From Microglena sp. YARC (Eukaryota > Chlorophyta > Chlorophyceae > Chlamydomonadales > Chlamydomonadaceae): a stretch of 64,000 nt of DNA. Made by a program: the position numbers and the translations under genes. Below, piece by piece: positions 11,163 through 22,194 of the stretch (position 1 is the first letter of the stretch; every line of letters starts with the position of its first letter). Under the pieces are notes generated by a model that was not told the origin of the DNA, ran no database searches, and saw nothing but the letters and a program-made list of their open reading frames with translations. The stretch spans positions 28,182,917-28,246,916 of the forward strand of contig CM039464.1 in assembly GCA_022414725.1 (NCBI GenBank), in the 5' to 3' direction.

Positions 11163-11460
11163 TTATGAAAACGCTTGGTGGGGCATGGTATTAAGGGAGC
11201 TCTGTCTTACGGCGATGGAGAACGGGCTAAAAGTTTACCTGAACAGTGCAGGGTACATCAAATGGCCAAATTGGCCAGCGCTTTAGCGCACTTGAAAAAA
11301 TAAAATCCCTTTGTAGTGCAAAAAGCGCAAAAATTGCTTGCAGCGCCCACAAGGGGTTGCAAAAAACTGCGCTTAAAGCGCAGAGGGGGTCAAAAAGTCA
11401 GCGCTCAAAAGCTCAAAAGCGCGCGCTTTGAAGTACCCTGGAACAGCGCTACCATTGCAT
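11163..11460 (-). mobile_element. SINE subfamily a, split by MITE-A
   Basis: The SINE body reads up to tttacctgaacagtg, is interrupted by MITE-A at 11249-11440, and resumes with gaacagcgctaccat. Confidence 0.8.
11249..11440. mobile_element. MITE-A inside SINE
   Basis: Ends cagggtacatca and tgaagtaccctg. The target duplication is gaacagtg on the left and gaacagcg on the right, 8 bp with one mismatch. It gives the relative age: SINE first, MITE later. Confidence 0.85.
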
Positions 11461-11469
11461 AAAATCCTT

Positions 11470-11640
11470 TGCAACCTTTTTAGTGCTGTAGCACAAACAC
11501 AGGGCCCCCGTCAGTAAAATGGTTGTTTGGGGTTCAGCTCATCAGTGCTTTTTCTTTGTAAGCCCTTCCTATACGGTTGGGCAAGTCTTTTTAGCCTATT
11601 TGGCCTACCCCTGGACTGTAACATACAGACTAGTACATAC
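11470..11640 (+). repeat. Dispersed repeat R1 copy
   Basis: cacagggcccccgtcagtaaaatgg..., ttcagctcatcagtgctt, and the gcctatttggccta end. No gene. Confidence 0.65.
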
Positions 11641-12185
11641 ATACTACGTAATGTGCTAATTCGTGTGTGTTTTTTATTCACTGTCCACAACAGCCTGGTG
11701 GCTTGCCCAGTCGTCCCTATCCTCCTGACTCCCCTGTGCGGACTTGTCCTGACCATGGACGGGATGCACAAGCTCAAATCTGCACTTGCTCCAATGCCCC
11801 TTTGCAACCTTTTTCTGCGCTAATTCATGTGTGTGTGTTATTCACTGTCCACAACAGCCTGGTGGCTTGCCCAGTCGTCCCTATCCTCCTGACTCCCCTG
11901 TGCGGACTTGTCCTGACCATGGACGGGATACACAAGCTCAAATCTGCACTTGCTCCAATGCCCCTTTGCAACCTTTTTCTGCGCTAATTCATGTGTGTGT
12001 GTTATTCACTGTCCACAACAGCCTGGTGGCTTGCCCAGTCGTCCCTATCCTCCTGACTCCCCTGTGCGGACTTGTCCTGACCATGGACGGGATACACAAG
12101 CTCAAATCTGCACTTGCTCCAATGCCCCTTTGCAACCTTTTTCTGCGCTAATTCATGTGTGTGTGTTCTTCACTGTCCACAACAG
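11641..12185 (+). repeat. 164-bp acceptor/exon-start array before exon N2
   Basis: Three copies of the acceptor tccacaacag plus the first ~120 nt of exon N2, starting at 11694, 11858 and 12022, exactly 164 bp apart. The fourth is the exon itself at 12186. The period is not a multiple of 3, and the early copies run into a stop after ccttttctgcgctaattc, so they are not extra coding units. Confidence 0.85.
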
Positions 12186-12414
12186 CCTGGTGGCTTGCCC
12201 AGTCGTCCCCATCCTACTGACTCCCCTGTGCGGACTGGTGCTGACTATGGACGGGATACACAAGCTGATCTCTGCTCTTGTGCCAATGCCCCTTAGCGGC
12301 AATTCAAGCTCAGAGAAAGATAAAGGGGGTATCAGCGAGGGTGGTATGGCTGCCCGGCTGCTGAACAATGCCACACTGAAGTCGATGTACCAGGGGCACG
12401 TCCTGCAGGGTCAG
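12186..12414 (+). CDS. Candidate exon N2 of the large gene
   Basis: Acceptor ccacaacag and donor cag|gtgggg give 229 nt. The incoming phase fits exon N1 and the outgoing phase is 0. It encodes about 76 residues: a hydrophobic segment with PILLTPLCGLVLTMDGIHKL (residues ~7-26), then a polar Ser/Glu/Lys/Gly linker, then MAARLLNNATLKSMYQG. An alternative donor five bases earlier (ends 12409) changes the phase. No family recognised. The hydrophobic part could be a membrane or a buried helix. Degenerate copies of the 3' part lie in the downstream array near 12480-12560 and 13410-13470. Confidence 0.55.
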
Positions 12415-13530
12415 GTGGGGTGGGGTGGGGTGGGGTGGGGTGTGGGCAGGTGATTGGGGGGCATGGAGGGGCAATTATAAGGGCGGAACGGCTGCCCGGC
12501 TGCTGAACAATGCCACACATAAGTCGTTGTGCCAGGGGGGTGTTCTACAGGGTCTTGTAGGGTGGGGTGGGTGTGGGCAGGTGGGGTGGGGTGGGGGCAG
12601 GTGGGGTGGGGTGGGGTGAGGGCATTAATGGGAGGGTGGGGTGGGTGGGTCAGGTGGGGTGGGGTGTGGGCAGGTGGGGTGGGGTGTGGGCAGGTGGGGT
12701 GGGTAGTGGGCATTAATGGGAGGGTGGGGTGGGTGGGTCAGGTGGGGTGGGGTGTGGGCAGGTGGGGTGGGTTGAGGGCATTAATGGTGTGGTGGGGTGG
12801 GGTCAGGTAGGGTGGGGTGGGTGGGGTCAGGTGGGGTGGGGTGTGGGCAGGTGGGGTGGGTTGAGGGCATTAATTGTGTGGTGGGGTGGGTTCAGGTGTG
12901 GTGGGGTGGGTGGGGTCAGGTGGGATGGGGTGTGGGCAGGTGGGGTGGGTTGAGGGCATTAGTGGTGTGGTGTGGTGGGATCAGGTAGGGTGGGGTGGGT
13001 GGGGTCAGGTGGGGTGGGGTGTGGGCAGGTGGGGTGGGTTGAGGGCATTAATGGTGGGGTGGGGTGGGGTCAGGTAGGGTGGGGTGGGTGGGGTCAGGTG
13101 GGGTGGGGTGTGGGCAGGTGGGGTGGGTTGAGGGCATTAATGGTGTGGTGTGGTGGGGTCAGGTAGGGTGGGGTGGGTGGGGTCAGGTGGGGTGGGGTGG
13201 GGGCAGGTGGGGTGGGGTGAGGGCATTAATGGTGGGGTGGGGTGGAGTGTGGGCAGGTTGGGTTGGGTGGGGTGTAGGCAGGTGGGGTGGGGTGGGTGGG
13301 GGCAGGGGGAGTGGGTGGGGGCAGATAGGGTGGATGTGGTCAGGTGGGGTGTGTGTGGGCAGGTAGGGTGTGTTGTGGTGTGGGCAGGTGAGGGGGGGGG
13401 GCAGGTGGAGGGGCCCAATGAACAATGCCACACTGAAGTTGGTATACCAGGGGCACGTCCTACAGGGTCAGGTGGGGTTGGGTGGGGGCGGGTAGGGTGG
13501 GTGGGAGTAGGTAGTACTGCATGTCTGTAC
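12415..13530 (+). repeat. G-rich (GGTGGGGTGGG) array after exon N2 donor
   Basis: Begins at the exon donor gtggggtggggtg. Carries two degenerate copies of the exon end (gctgaacaatgccacac-type) and about 90-bp superunits with gagggcattaatgg. The long frames on both strands are shadows. Confidence 0.85.
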
Positions 13531-13538
13531 ATTCTATC

Positions 13539-13545
13539 TATCTAC

Positions 13546-13613
<68 letters not shown>

Positions 13614-13800
13614 TTATTTATTTATTTTTACTGCCTGTGCTGCCTTGCAGGATGCTGACATACGTACTGCCTGTATGCAGACAACATATGGGACCATGCC
13701 CAGAAATTTCCTCCAGGGGGATGACAGGCCTCCCCCCCCCTCCACACAGACACACACACACATACACACTCAACTTCACGCCTCGCAATAAGCGTACTAT

Positions 13801-13867
<67 letters not shown>

Positions 13868-13870
13868 TCT
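13539..13870. repeat. (TATC)n, short exon-like copy, (TTTA)n
   Basis: tatc repeats to 13620. The segment tactgcctgtgctgccttgc|ag with following bases at about 13630-13790 is repeated at 16085-16130. ttta repeats run 13796-13868. The repeated segment brackets the element pair at 13871-16004. Confidence 0.8.
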
Positions 13871-14916
13871 CCATAGGTGCCTAATTATTGGCCTTTTGGG
13901 ACAGATGGTTCTGACCCACGGACTCCAGTCCAGTGAAAACAATTGCTTTTACAAAGTTGCTTAACGACATCACCTAAATACATCATATAAATACTTGGAT
14001 TTGGGTATGCTCAGGGTTTGTGAACCAGATGAAGTAAAACCTTTTATTTTTTTCACTATGGGGTTCCCTAATTCAGGACAGATTAACACAAATGTGGGAC
14101 GGAGCCAAACGCAGTCAATTTTTATTTTTTTGAAAATTAAATTAGGTAGGCCTGTTTTTCACATCTTCCCTTACAAGTCATTGTCACAGCAGGTTGTGGA
14201 AGATACTGTGTAGGCCGTACGGGCTGTACAAAGCCAAAAATCACTGAGTTTTTGCACATTTTGGGCCAATTTAGGAGTCCCTAATTATGTAACAAGCTGC
14301 ACAGTCGCAACAGCATCGTTTTGTGTCTACGTCATTTCAGCGAAGGGAACGAAATCACTTTTCGGAAAATTTTGGAATTTGAAATTTGAAATTTCAAATC
14401 CCACTATCAAAAAATATTAAAAAAACAAACTTGTTTTTCTTTTCTCATCAAACATCCACATCTGTAGTTAGATTTTGATTTGGAAATTTTTCAGGTATAG
14501 ACCGAACTGGCAGGTGGAACGCTGGTATCGGCCGAAATGGCAGATGGAATTGCTATTGCAGTTCACTCAGACGCCAAGGCTGAAGCGCAGCCTCCGACCT
14601 TGCGGTAGGGGCTAGATATGCCTTTCGTCCCGCGGAAACTTGATTCGCGATATCTCGCGCGACCTCGTATTTGACGCGAATTGGATTTGTCCCAAAATAT
14701 TTCGAACATCTCGTGTACTGCCAACTGCCTGCCAGCCTGGGCTGCTCGCGACCTAATGCCTATCGGAACAAAAAATAGCTGCGCGTCTAGCTGAAACACT
14801 GATGAGAAACGCTATCTACTCAGAATTCGATTCCGAGCATTTTGGGGTGTGTACGGCTCTGTCCCACACTCTTGTCCCGAGGGCGTTAAGGCGTTTTGGG
14901 GATTGGGCACCATTGG
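13871..14916 (+). mobile_element. ~1.05-kb TIR element, copy A
   Basis: Begins ccataggtgcctaatt and ends gggcaccattgg, imperfect terminal inverted repeats. Internal sequence matches the reverse complement of copy B, e.g. ctatggggttccctaa near 14060 and its complement near 15810. No ORF of useful length, so non-autonomous. Confidence 0.7.
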
Positions 14917-14955
14917 AGTTTTTTTATTTTTTTATTATTATTTATTGTTTTATCT

Positions 14956-16004
14956 CCATAGGTGCCTAAGTCCGAAAACGCCCTAAGTCGATACAAGAAT
15001 GTGATACATAGCCGTACATGGCCCAAACTGCTCGGAATCGAATTATGTCAGGCTCATATTGTTCGCGACGGTGTCAGCTATGCGCGCAGCTACTTTTCGT
15101 GCGCGTTCGCATCTGGTCGCGAGCAGCTTTGTTCGGCAGGCGGGTGGCAGTACATCAGATGTGCGATAATTAGTGATACAAATCCAGATCGCGTCAGATA
15201 CGAGGCCGCGAGAGCTATTCCGAAGAAAGGTACCTTGGGACGAAAGGCTTATCGAACCCCTATAACAAGGTCGGAGGCTGCGCTTCAGCCTTGGCCTCGG
15301 AATCTACTGAAATAGCTGTACATCTCAAGATTTCACCTCCCTGTGGCCTACCACCCCATGGCTCAGGATTAGGGTGTGTTTTCCATGATCTACCCCAAAT
15401 CAAAAACTGAGTTCAGATGTGGATGTTTGAAGACAAATGAAAAACACGTTTGTTTTTTGAATTTATTTTCAAAAAATATTTGAATTTTGAATCTTGGATT
15501 TTTGAAAAAAAAAGATAAAGTTGTTCTGCACGCTATATCTCGAGATAGAGCAAAACCGAGGCCCAAAATGTTTCAATTCAGGCTGTGCAACTCTGACCTA
15601 GACTTAGGATACCCACGAAATGTAAATAATCAGTGTTTTGGGGGTCCGTACTCAACTGTACTGCCTGTGTACTGCCTTCCAAGACCTTCCGTAATATCTA
15701 CTGGTAGGGAAAGACGTTACACAACATTTGTACCCAGTGTTCTTTTAGAATGGCTTGTTTCGGTCGCGATATGCTCCGTATCACTTCCTGCGTAAAACCC
15801 GTATCGACTTAGGGAACCCCATAGTAACAAATTAGCATGTTTCACTTGACCTGGTCCCCACCATTTGAGAAAACCCAAATCCGAGTATTTGTGTGTTGAA
15901 CTGATGTGGTTGGGCAACTTATTAGCAAAAATCTTTGTTTTGGGACTTGAGGGCATAGGCTCAATCCATCCGTATCACTCAGGGTCTGACTTTGGCACCT
16001 ATGG
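14956..16004 (-). mobile_element. ~1.05-kb TIR element, copy B (inverted)
   Basis: ccataggtgcctaagtccg at the left and ggcacctatgg at the right. Copies A and B are diverged, almost equal in length (1046 and 1049 bp), and opposed, separated by 39 bp of T-rich DNA. Together they form a 2.1-kb fold-back. An open stretch of 117 codons at 14962-15315 is probably chance. Confidence 0.7.
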
Positions 16005-16156
16005 AAATATGTTTTTTTTTTATTTATTTTTTAATTATTGCAGCTGATTCGAGCTGAGCTGATTGTAGCATATTTATTTTTTTATACTGCCTGTGCTGCC
16101 TCCCTTGCAGGATGCTGAAATCAGCTGCGGGGGGTTGATCGCTTATTCCCTTTCAG

Positions 16157-16266
16157 GGACCCAATCTGCTGGCTGCTGCGGAGTGTACTCAGTCAGCTGC
16201 CACTGTGCTCGTATCTCTCCAAGTGGACAGGCATCTGGAAGTGGGACACTTTGCAGTTGCAGCCAG
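16157..16266 (+). CDS. Candidate exon N3 of the large gene
   Basis: Acceptor ttccctttcag and donor gccag|gtgggg give 110 nt, 36 codons plus two bases, incoming phase 0 as needed after exon N2. It contains NLLAAAECTQSAATVLVSLQ and VDRHLEVGHFAVAA, which looks like real helical protein. The outgoing phase (two bases) does not join in frame to exon 19642. Either an exon in 16.8-18.1 kb is missing from my model or one junction is wrong. Family not recognised. Confidence 0.5.
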
Positions 16267-16535
16267 GTGGGGGGGCAGTTGGGGGGCCAGTTGGGGGGGC
16301 CAGTTGGAGGGGGGCAGGTGGGGGGGTCAAGTGGGAGGCCAGTTACAGCCAGCTGGGGGGCCAGGGGGGTGGGGTGGGGTGGGGGGGCAGTTGGGGGGCA
16401 GTTGGGGGCCAGTTGGAGGGGGGCAGGTGGGGGGCCAGGTGGGGGGGTCAAGTGGGAGGCCAGTTACAGCCAGCTGGGGGGCCAGGGGGGTGGGGTGGGG
16501 TGGGGGGGCAGTTGGGGGGCCAGTTGCAGCCAGGT

Positions 16536-16571
<36 letters not shown>

Positions 16572-16775
16572 TGGGGGCCAGTTGCAGCCAGGTGGGGGGG
16601 GGGGGGGGGGGGCAGTTGGGGCGCCAGTCGCAGCCAGGGGGGGGGGGGGGGGGGGGGGGGCAGTTGCAGCCAGGGGGGGGGGGGGAGGGGGGGACAGGTG
16701 AGGGGACATTCGCAGCTGGGTGGGGGGCAGGAGGGGGGGACAGGTGGAGGGACATTTGCAGCCGGGTGAGGGCCG
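16267..16775 (+). repeat. G-run array seeded on the N3 donor
   Basis: Units repeat cagttgcagccag|gtgggggg, i.e. the end of exon N3 plus its donor, with G runs up to about 30. At least seven decayed copies to 16770. Runs of this sort can form G-quadruplexes on the coding strand. Confidence 0.85.
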
Positions 16776-16944
16776 ATTATGATTCATGGTGCCTTTGGAA
16801 CAAGCATTTACTCTTCTTTGTTGTTCGTGTTGGTGGAAGTGGTTATGGTGATGATGATGATGGTGGTTGTGGTGGTTTGGGATAGGGGGCAGGAATGGCA
16901 GGCAGGGAGAGGGGGGTATGTTGAGGGGTTATGTGTGCAAGGTG

Positions 16945-17150
16945 CAAAGGTAATGATAACGCCTGGTGGGGCGTGGTGTTAAGGGAACCTGTCGTACGCG
17001 AGCAGAGAACGGTCTACCACCTCGACTGGACAAGCTACCATCGCAGTTGACAACGACCTGCAATGCTAAGGGTGGCCAAGAGGGGAATTGAACCCCCGAC
17101 CCTTCGTCGTTAAAGCGATTTGCTGTACCACTAGACCAATCGTATCACTG
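16945..17150 (-). mobile_element. tRNA-derived SINE, subfamily b
   Basis: On the minus strand it has a tRNA-like head (ggtctagtgg A-box-like; gggttcaattcccc B-box-like), then ttgcaggtcgttgtcaac and an end ggcgttatcatta. Near full length. Confidence 0.8.
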
Positions 17151-17204
17151 AAACGGGCTGTGCTAGGTGCAAGCTTGTCTTCTTCTTTGGTCCCACAGGT
17201 TCCG

Positions 17205-17560
17205 GGTTTTTGGCAGAGCCTTCCCCTCCTGGGCTACCGTCCCCCAGGGTCACCCCGTCGTCCGTCCATGCAACCCACCGACCAACCGACCGACCGACCA
17301 CACAAAGGTCGAAGCCAACTGTCTCAACTAACTGTCTTGCAGCCAACTGGCTTTGGACCGTTGCCACCTGTCGCTCCAATAGCCTACACTCTCCGTCACT
17401 TGACCGCATCGCGTTCGTCCGACCGGAAGAAAAAAAAACTTGAAGCCTGACACGTCATCCAACGGTCGCGTAACTAACTCGCTTCGGTCAGCTCCATCGT
17501 TGCCACCTTTCGGTCCGTTGCCAACACACTCCGCCAATTTTCCGCGTCCTTCAATCAAGT
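17205..17560 (+). repeat. Dispersed repeat R3 copy with internal duplication
   Basis: gtttttggcagagcc start; the cctgacacgtcatccaacgg and gctccatcgttgccacc blocks are present, with the internal part duplicated. Followed to 17726 by non-repetitive sequence in which I see no gene. Confidence 0.7.
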
Positions 17561-17726
17561 GGGACCCTTCCCCTACGGTATGGGGCCGGTACTTGAAGTA
17601 TGAGGCAGATATCTATATCTATATGCATAGGCATTTCACCTCTAACTATAAGTAGGCTACTTAAAAGATAACGCCGGTACTAGGCTACTTGCGCCGCCGC
17701 CTAGGACTTGTCCCTGTTGACCTTTG

Positions 17727-17922
17727 CAGGGTAATTCAAAGCGCGCGCTTTTGTGCTTTTGAGCGCTGACTTTTCTGACCCCCACTGCGCTTTACGCGCA
17801 ATTTTTTGCAATCCCTTGTGGGCGCTGCAAGCAATTTTTGCGCTTTTTGCACTACTAAACGCAGTTTTTTTGTTTTCAAGTGTGCTAAAGTGCTGGCCAA
17901 TTTTGCCATTTGAAGTACCCTG
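17727..17922. mobile_element. MITE-A copy with 8-bp duplication
   Basis: cagggtaattcaaagcgcgc to ttgaagtaccctg. Flanks gacctttg and gtcctttg are an 8-bp duplication with one mismatch. In inverse orientation to the copy at 607. Confidence 0.85.
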
Positions 17923-18159
17923 GTCCTTTGTCCCGTTACCCTCCTGTCCAAAACAAAACTAAAATCTCTTGAACATATCTCTACAAATATATTTAAATAA
18001 GCTAAACATATCTATGAAATATCTCTAAAGCATATCTATAAAAAATTTATAAATAAGCTAAATATATCTCTAAAGAATGTATAAACAATCTCTAAACATA
18101 TCTCCAAAATAAATATTAAAAGCTAAAATGTATTTCCACTTCTGTACCCTCTATTTCAG

Positions 18160-19641
18160 GTATCGGTGATTCTTGCTCCAGAGAGCATGTTTTCGATGGT
18201 TCTGCTGGTCAACACCGCGTGAAATCCTGTACTCCCCTGTGTTTCAGGTATCGGTGATTCTTGCTCCAGAGAGCATGTTTTCGATGGTTGTGCTGGTCAA
18301 CACCGCCTGAAATTCTGTACCCCCCTGTAATTCTGGTTGCCAACACCGTGTAAAATCCTGTACTCCCCTGTATTTCAGGTATCGGTGATTCTTGCTCCAG
18401 AGAGCTTGTTCTCGATGGTTCTGCTGGTCAACACCGCCTGAACTCCTGTACCCTCTATTTATGGTGGCCAGCACAGCTTGTAAATCCTGTACCCCCCTGT
18501 ATTTCAGGTATCGGTGGTTCTTGCTCCAGAGAGCATGTTTTTAATGGTTGTGCTGGCAAACACTGGTTCTGGTGGCCAATACTGGTTCTGGTGGCCAACA
18601 CCGTGTGAAATCCTGTACTCCCCTGTATTTCAGGTATCGGTGGTTCTTGCTCCAGAGAGCATGTCTTCGATGGTTGTGCTGGCAAACACTGGTTCTGGTG
18701 GCCAATACTGGTTCTGGTGGCCAACACCGCGTGAAATCCTGTACTCCCCTGTATTTCAGGTATCGGTGGTTCTTGCTCCAGAGAGCATGTCTTCGATGGT
18801 TGTGCTGGCAAACACTGGTTCTGGTGGCCAATACTGGTTCTGGTGGCCAACACCGCGTGAAATCCTGTACTCCCCTGTATTTCAGATATCGGTGATTCTT
18901 GCTCCAGAGAGCATGTCTTCGATGGTTGTGCTGGCAAACACTGGTTCTGGTGGCCAATACTGGTTCTGGTGGCCAACACCGCGTGAAATCCTGTACTCCC
19001 CTGTATTTCAGATATCGGTGGTTCTTGCTCCAGAGAGCATGTCTTCGATGGTTGTGCTGGCAAACACTGGTTCTGGTGGCCAATACTGGTTCTGGTGGCC
19101 AACACCGCGTGAAATCCTGTACTCCCCTGTATTTCAGGTATCGGTGGTTCTTGCTCCAGAGAGCATGTCTTCGATGGTTGTGCTGGCAAACACTGGTTCT
19201 GGTGGCCAATACTGGTTCTGGTGGCCAACACCGCGTGAAATCCTGTACTCCCCTGTATTTCAGATATCGGTGGTTCTTGCTCCAGAGAGCATGTCTTCGA
19301 TGGTTGTGCTGGCAAACACTGGTTCTGGTGGCCAATACTGGTTCTGGTGGCCAACACCGCGTGAAATCCTATACTCCCCTGTATTTCAGATATCGGTGGT
19401 TCTTGCTCCAGAGAGCATGTCTTCGATGGTTGTGCTGGCAAACACTGGTTCTGGTGGCCAATACTGGTTCTGGTGGCCAACACCGCGTGAAATCCTGTAC
19501 TCCCCTGTATTTCAGGTATCGGTGGTTCTTGCTCCAGAGAGCATGTCTACGATGGTTGTGCTGGCAAACACTGGTTCTGGTTGCCAATACTGGTTCTGGT
19601 GGCCAACACCGCGTGAAATCCTGTACTCCCCTGTGTTTCAG
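18160..19641 (+). repeat. 126-bp acceptor/exon array before exon N4
   Basis: Irregular early copies (about 18160-18500) are followed by nine units of exactly 126 bp with starts at 18508, 18634 ... 19516. Each has the acceptor cctgtatttcag and the first ~54 nt of exon N4, then intron sequence. Because 126 is divisible by 3 and the unit has no stop in this frame, 18514-19845 is one open frame in phase with the exon. Whether the units are translated is open; see findings. Confidence 0.9.
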
Positions 19642-19776
19642 GTATCGGTGATTCTTGCTCCAGAGAGCATGTTTTTGATGGTTGTGGTGGCAAACACAGC
19701 TGACCCCCAGCACAGCCTGCAGCCCGGGCCATTGCCCAAAAGCTTCATCTTGGGTGCATCTGACTTCACCAGGAAG
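19642..19776 (+). CDS. Candidate exon N4 of the large gene
   Basis: The last of the array copies keeps going where the others return to intron. 135 nt, 45 codons, phase 0 on both sides, donor aag|gtgcgt. Residues include VILAPESMFLMVVVA (hydrophobic strand or helix), a Pro/Gln linker and PLPKSFILGASDFTRK. It joins in frame to exon 24097-24180. No family recognised. Confidence 0.55.
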
Positions 19777-20230
19777 GTGCGTTGTGACCAATACTGTCTG
19801 GGTGGAAAACATGATGTAAGGCAGGATGAAGTCCGGTTCTTGTAGTGTTCGCTTTACTACCCCCCCCCCCCCCCCTCTCCACTCATACACACACACACAC
19901 ACACAATGTAACCAATACTGTGTGGGTGGAAAACATGATGTAAGGCAGGATGAAGTCCGGTTCTTGTAGTGTTCGCTTTACTACCCCTCCCCCCCCCCCC
20001 ACCACCACCACCCTCTCCACGCACACACACACACACACACACAATGTAACCAATACTGTGTGGGTGGAAAACATGATGTAAGGCAGGATGAAGTCCGGTT
20101 CTTGTAGTGTTCGCTTTATTACCCCTCCCCCCCCTCCACACACACACACAATGTAACCAATACTGTGTGGGTGGAAAACATGATGTAAGGCAGGATGAAG
20201 TCTGGTTCTTGTAGTTTTCGTTTACTACCC
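19777..20230 (+). repeat. ~125-bp intronic tandem units
   Basis: Four copies with ccaatactgtgtgggtgg, aaacatgatgtaaggcagg and ttcttgtagtgttcgc followed by c-runs and acac tracts. The first unit begins immediately after the N4 donor. Confidence 0.85.
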
Positions 20231-22100
20231 CCCCCCCCCCCCCTCCTTCACCTCCTCACCCACCCACCTACTTCACTTACCTACCCAGCCATCTACTTCA
20301 CCTACCCACCCACCCACCCAGCCACCCACCTACCCTCCTACTTCAATGATCCACCCACCCACCTATTTCATCTACTCACCTACCCACCCGCCCACCCACC
20401 CACTTCACCTTCCCACCTACCCAACTACCCACCTACTTCACCTACCCACCTACCCACCCACCCACCTACCTCACCTACTCACCTACCCACCCGCCCACCC
20501 ACCTACTTCACCTACCCACATACCAACCCACCCACCTACTTCACCTTCCAACCTACCCACATACTCACCTACCCATCTACCCACCCACCCACCTACACCT
20601 ACCCACCTACCCACCTACTTCACCTACCTACATCACCTAATTCTCACCCACTCAACCACCCACCCACCTACATCACCTAATTCTCACCCACTCACCCACT
20701 CACCCACCCAACCACCAACCCACCTACATCACCTAATTCTCACCCACTCACCCACTCACCCACCCAACACCCACCCACCTACATCACCAAATTCTCACCA
20801 CTCACCCACTCACCCACCCACCTACATCACCAAATTCTCACCCACTCACCCACTCACCCACCCAACCACCCACCCACCTACATCGCATAATTCTCACCCA
20901 CTCACCCACTCACCCACCCAACCACCCACCCACCTACATCACCTAATTCTCACCCACTCACCCACTCACCCACCCAACCACCCACCCACGTACATCACCT
21001 AACTCTCACCCACTCACCCACTCACCCACCCACCCACCCACCCACCTACATCACCTAATTCTCACCCACTCTCCCACTCACCCACCCACCTACATCACCA
21101 AATTCTCACCCGCTCACCCACTCACCCACTCACACCCAACCACCCACCCACCTACATCGCATAATTCTCACCCACTCACCCACTCACCCACCCAACCACC
21201 ACCCACCCACCCACCTACATCACCTAATTCTCACCCACTCACCCACTCACCCACCCAACCACCCACCCACCTACATCGCATAATTCTCACCCACTCACCC
21301 ACTCCACCCACCCACCCACCCACCTACATCACCTAATTCTCACCCACTCAGCCACCCAACCACCCACCCACCTACATCACCTAATTCTCACCCACTCACC
21401 CACCCACCCACCCACCCACCTACATCGCATAATTCTCACCCACTCACCCACTCACCCACCCAACCACCCACCCACCTACATCACCTAATTCTCACCCCAC
21501 TCACCCACTCACCCACCCACCTACATCACCAAATTCTCACCCACTCACCCACTCACCCACCCAACCACCCACCCACCTACATCGCATAATTCTCACCCAC
21601 TCACCCACTCACCCACCCAACCACCCACCCACCTACATCACCTAATTCTCACCCACTCACCCACTCACCCCCCCAACCACCCACCCACCTACATCGCATA
21701 ATTCTCACCCACTCACCCACTCACCCACCCAACCACCCACCCACCTACATCACCTAATTCTCACCCACTCAGCCACCCACCCACCCACCCACCTACATCA
21801 CCTAATTCTCACCCACTCAGCCGCCCACCCACCCACCCACCTACATCACCTAATTCTCACCCACTCACCCACTCACCCACTCACCCACCCACCCACCTAC
21901 ATCACCTAATTCTCACCCACTCAGCCACCCACCCACCCACCCACCTACATCACCTAATTCTCACCCATTCACCCACTCACCCACCCACCCACCTACATCA
22001 CCTAATTCTCACCCACTCAGCCACCCACCACCCACCCACCTACATCACCTAATTCTCACCCCCTCACCCCCTCACCCACTGACCACTGGCCCGCTCTCAG
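20231..22100 (+). repeat. (CCCACTCACCCACTCA)n acceptor-tract satellite
   Basis: About 1.9 kb of ccca/cctacatcacctaattctca units. The same words (cacccactgaccactcaccc, actctcag) form the pyrimidine tract of exon N5, and a copy of that acceptor plus gtt-gac-gaccaagttt sits at 22101. It is an expanded pyrimidine tract. Confidence 0.85.
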
Positions 22101-22194
22101 GTTGACGACCAAGTTTCTTCCTCCCCCTCCCCCCTACCTGCCACACACAAGCATTTGATAATTCCCACAATTCCCAAGAGCTGGTGGCTAACAG

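Noticed and set aside
14962..15315. 117-codon frame in copy B
   Set aside because: The corresponding part of copy A does not keep the frame, so no sign of coding constraint.
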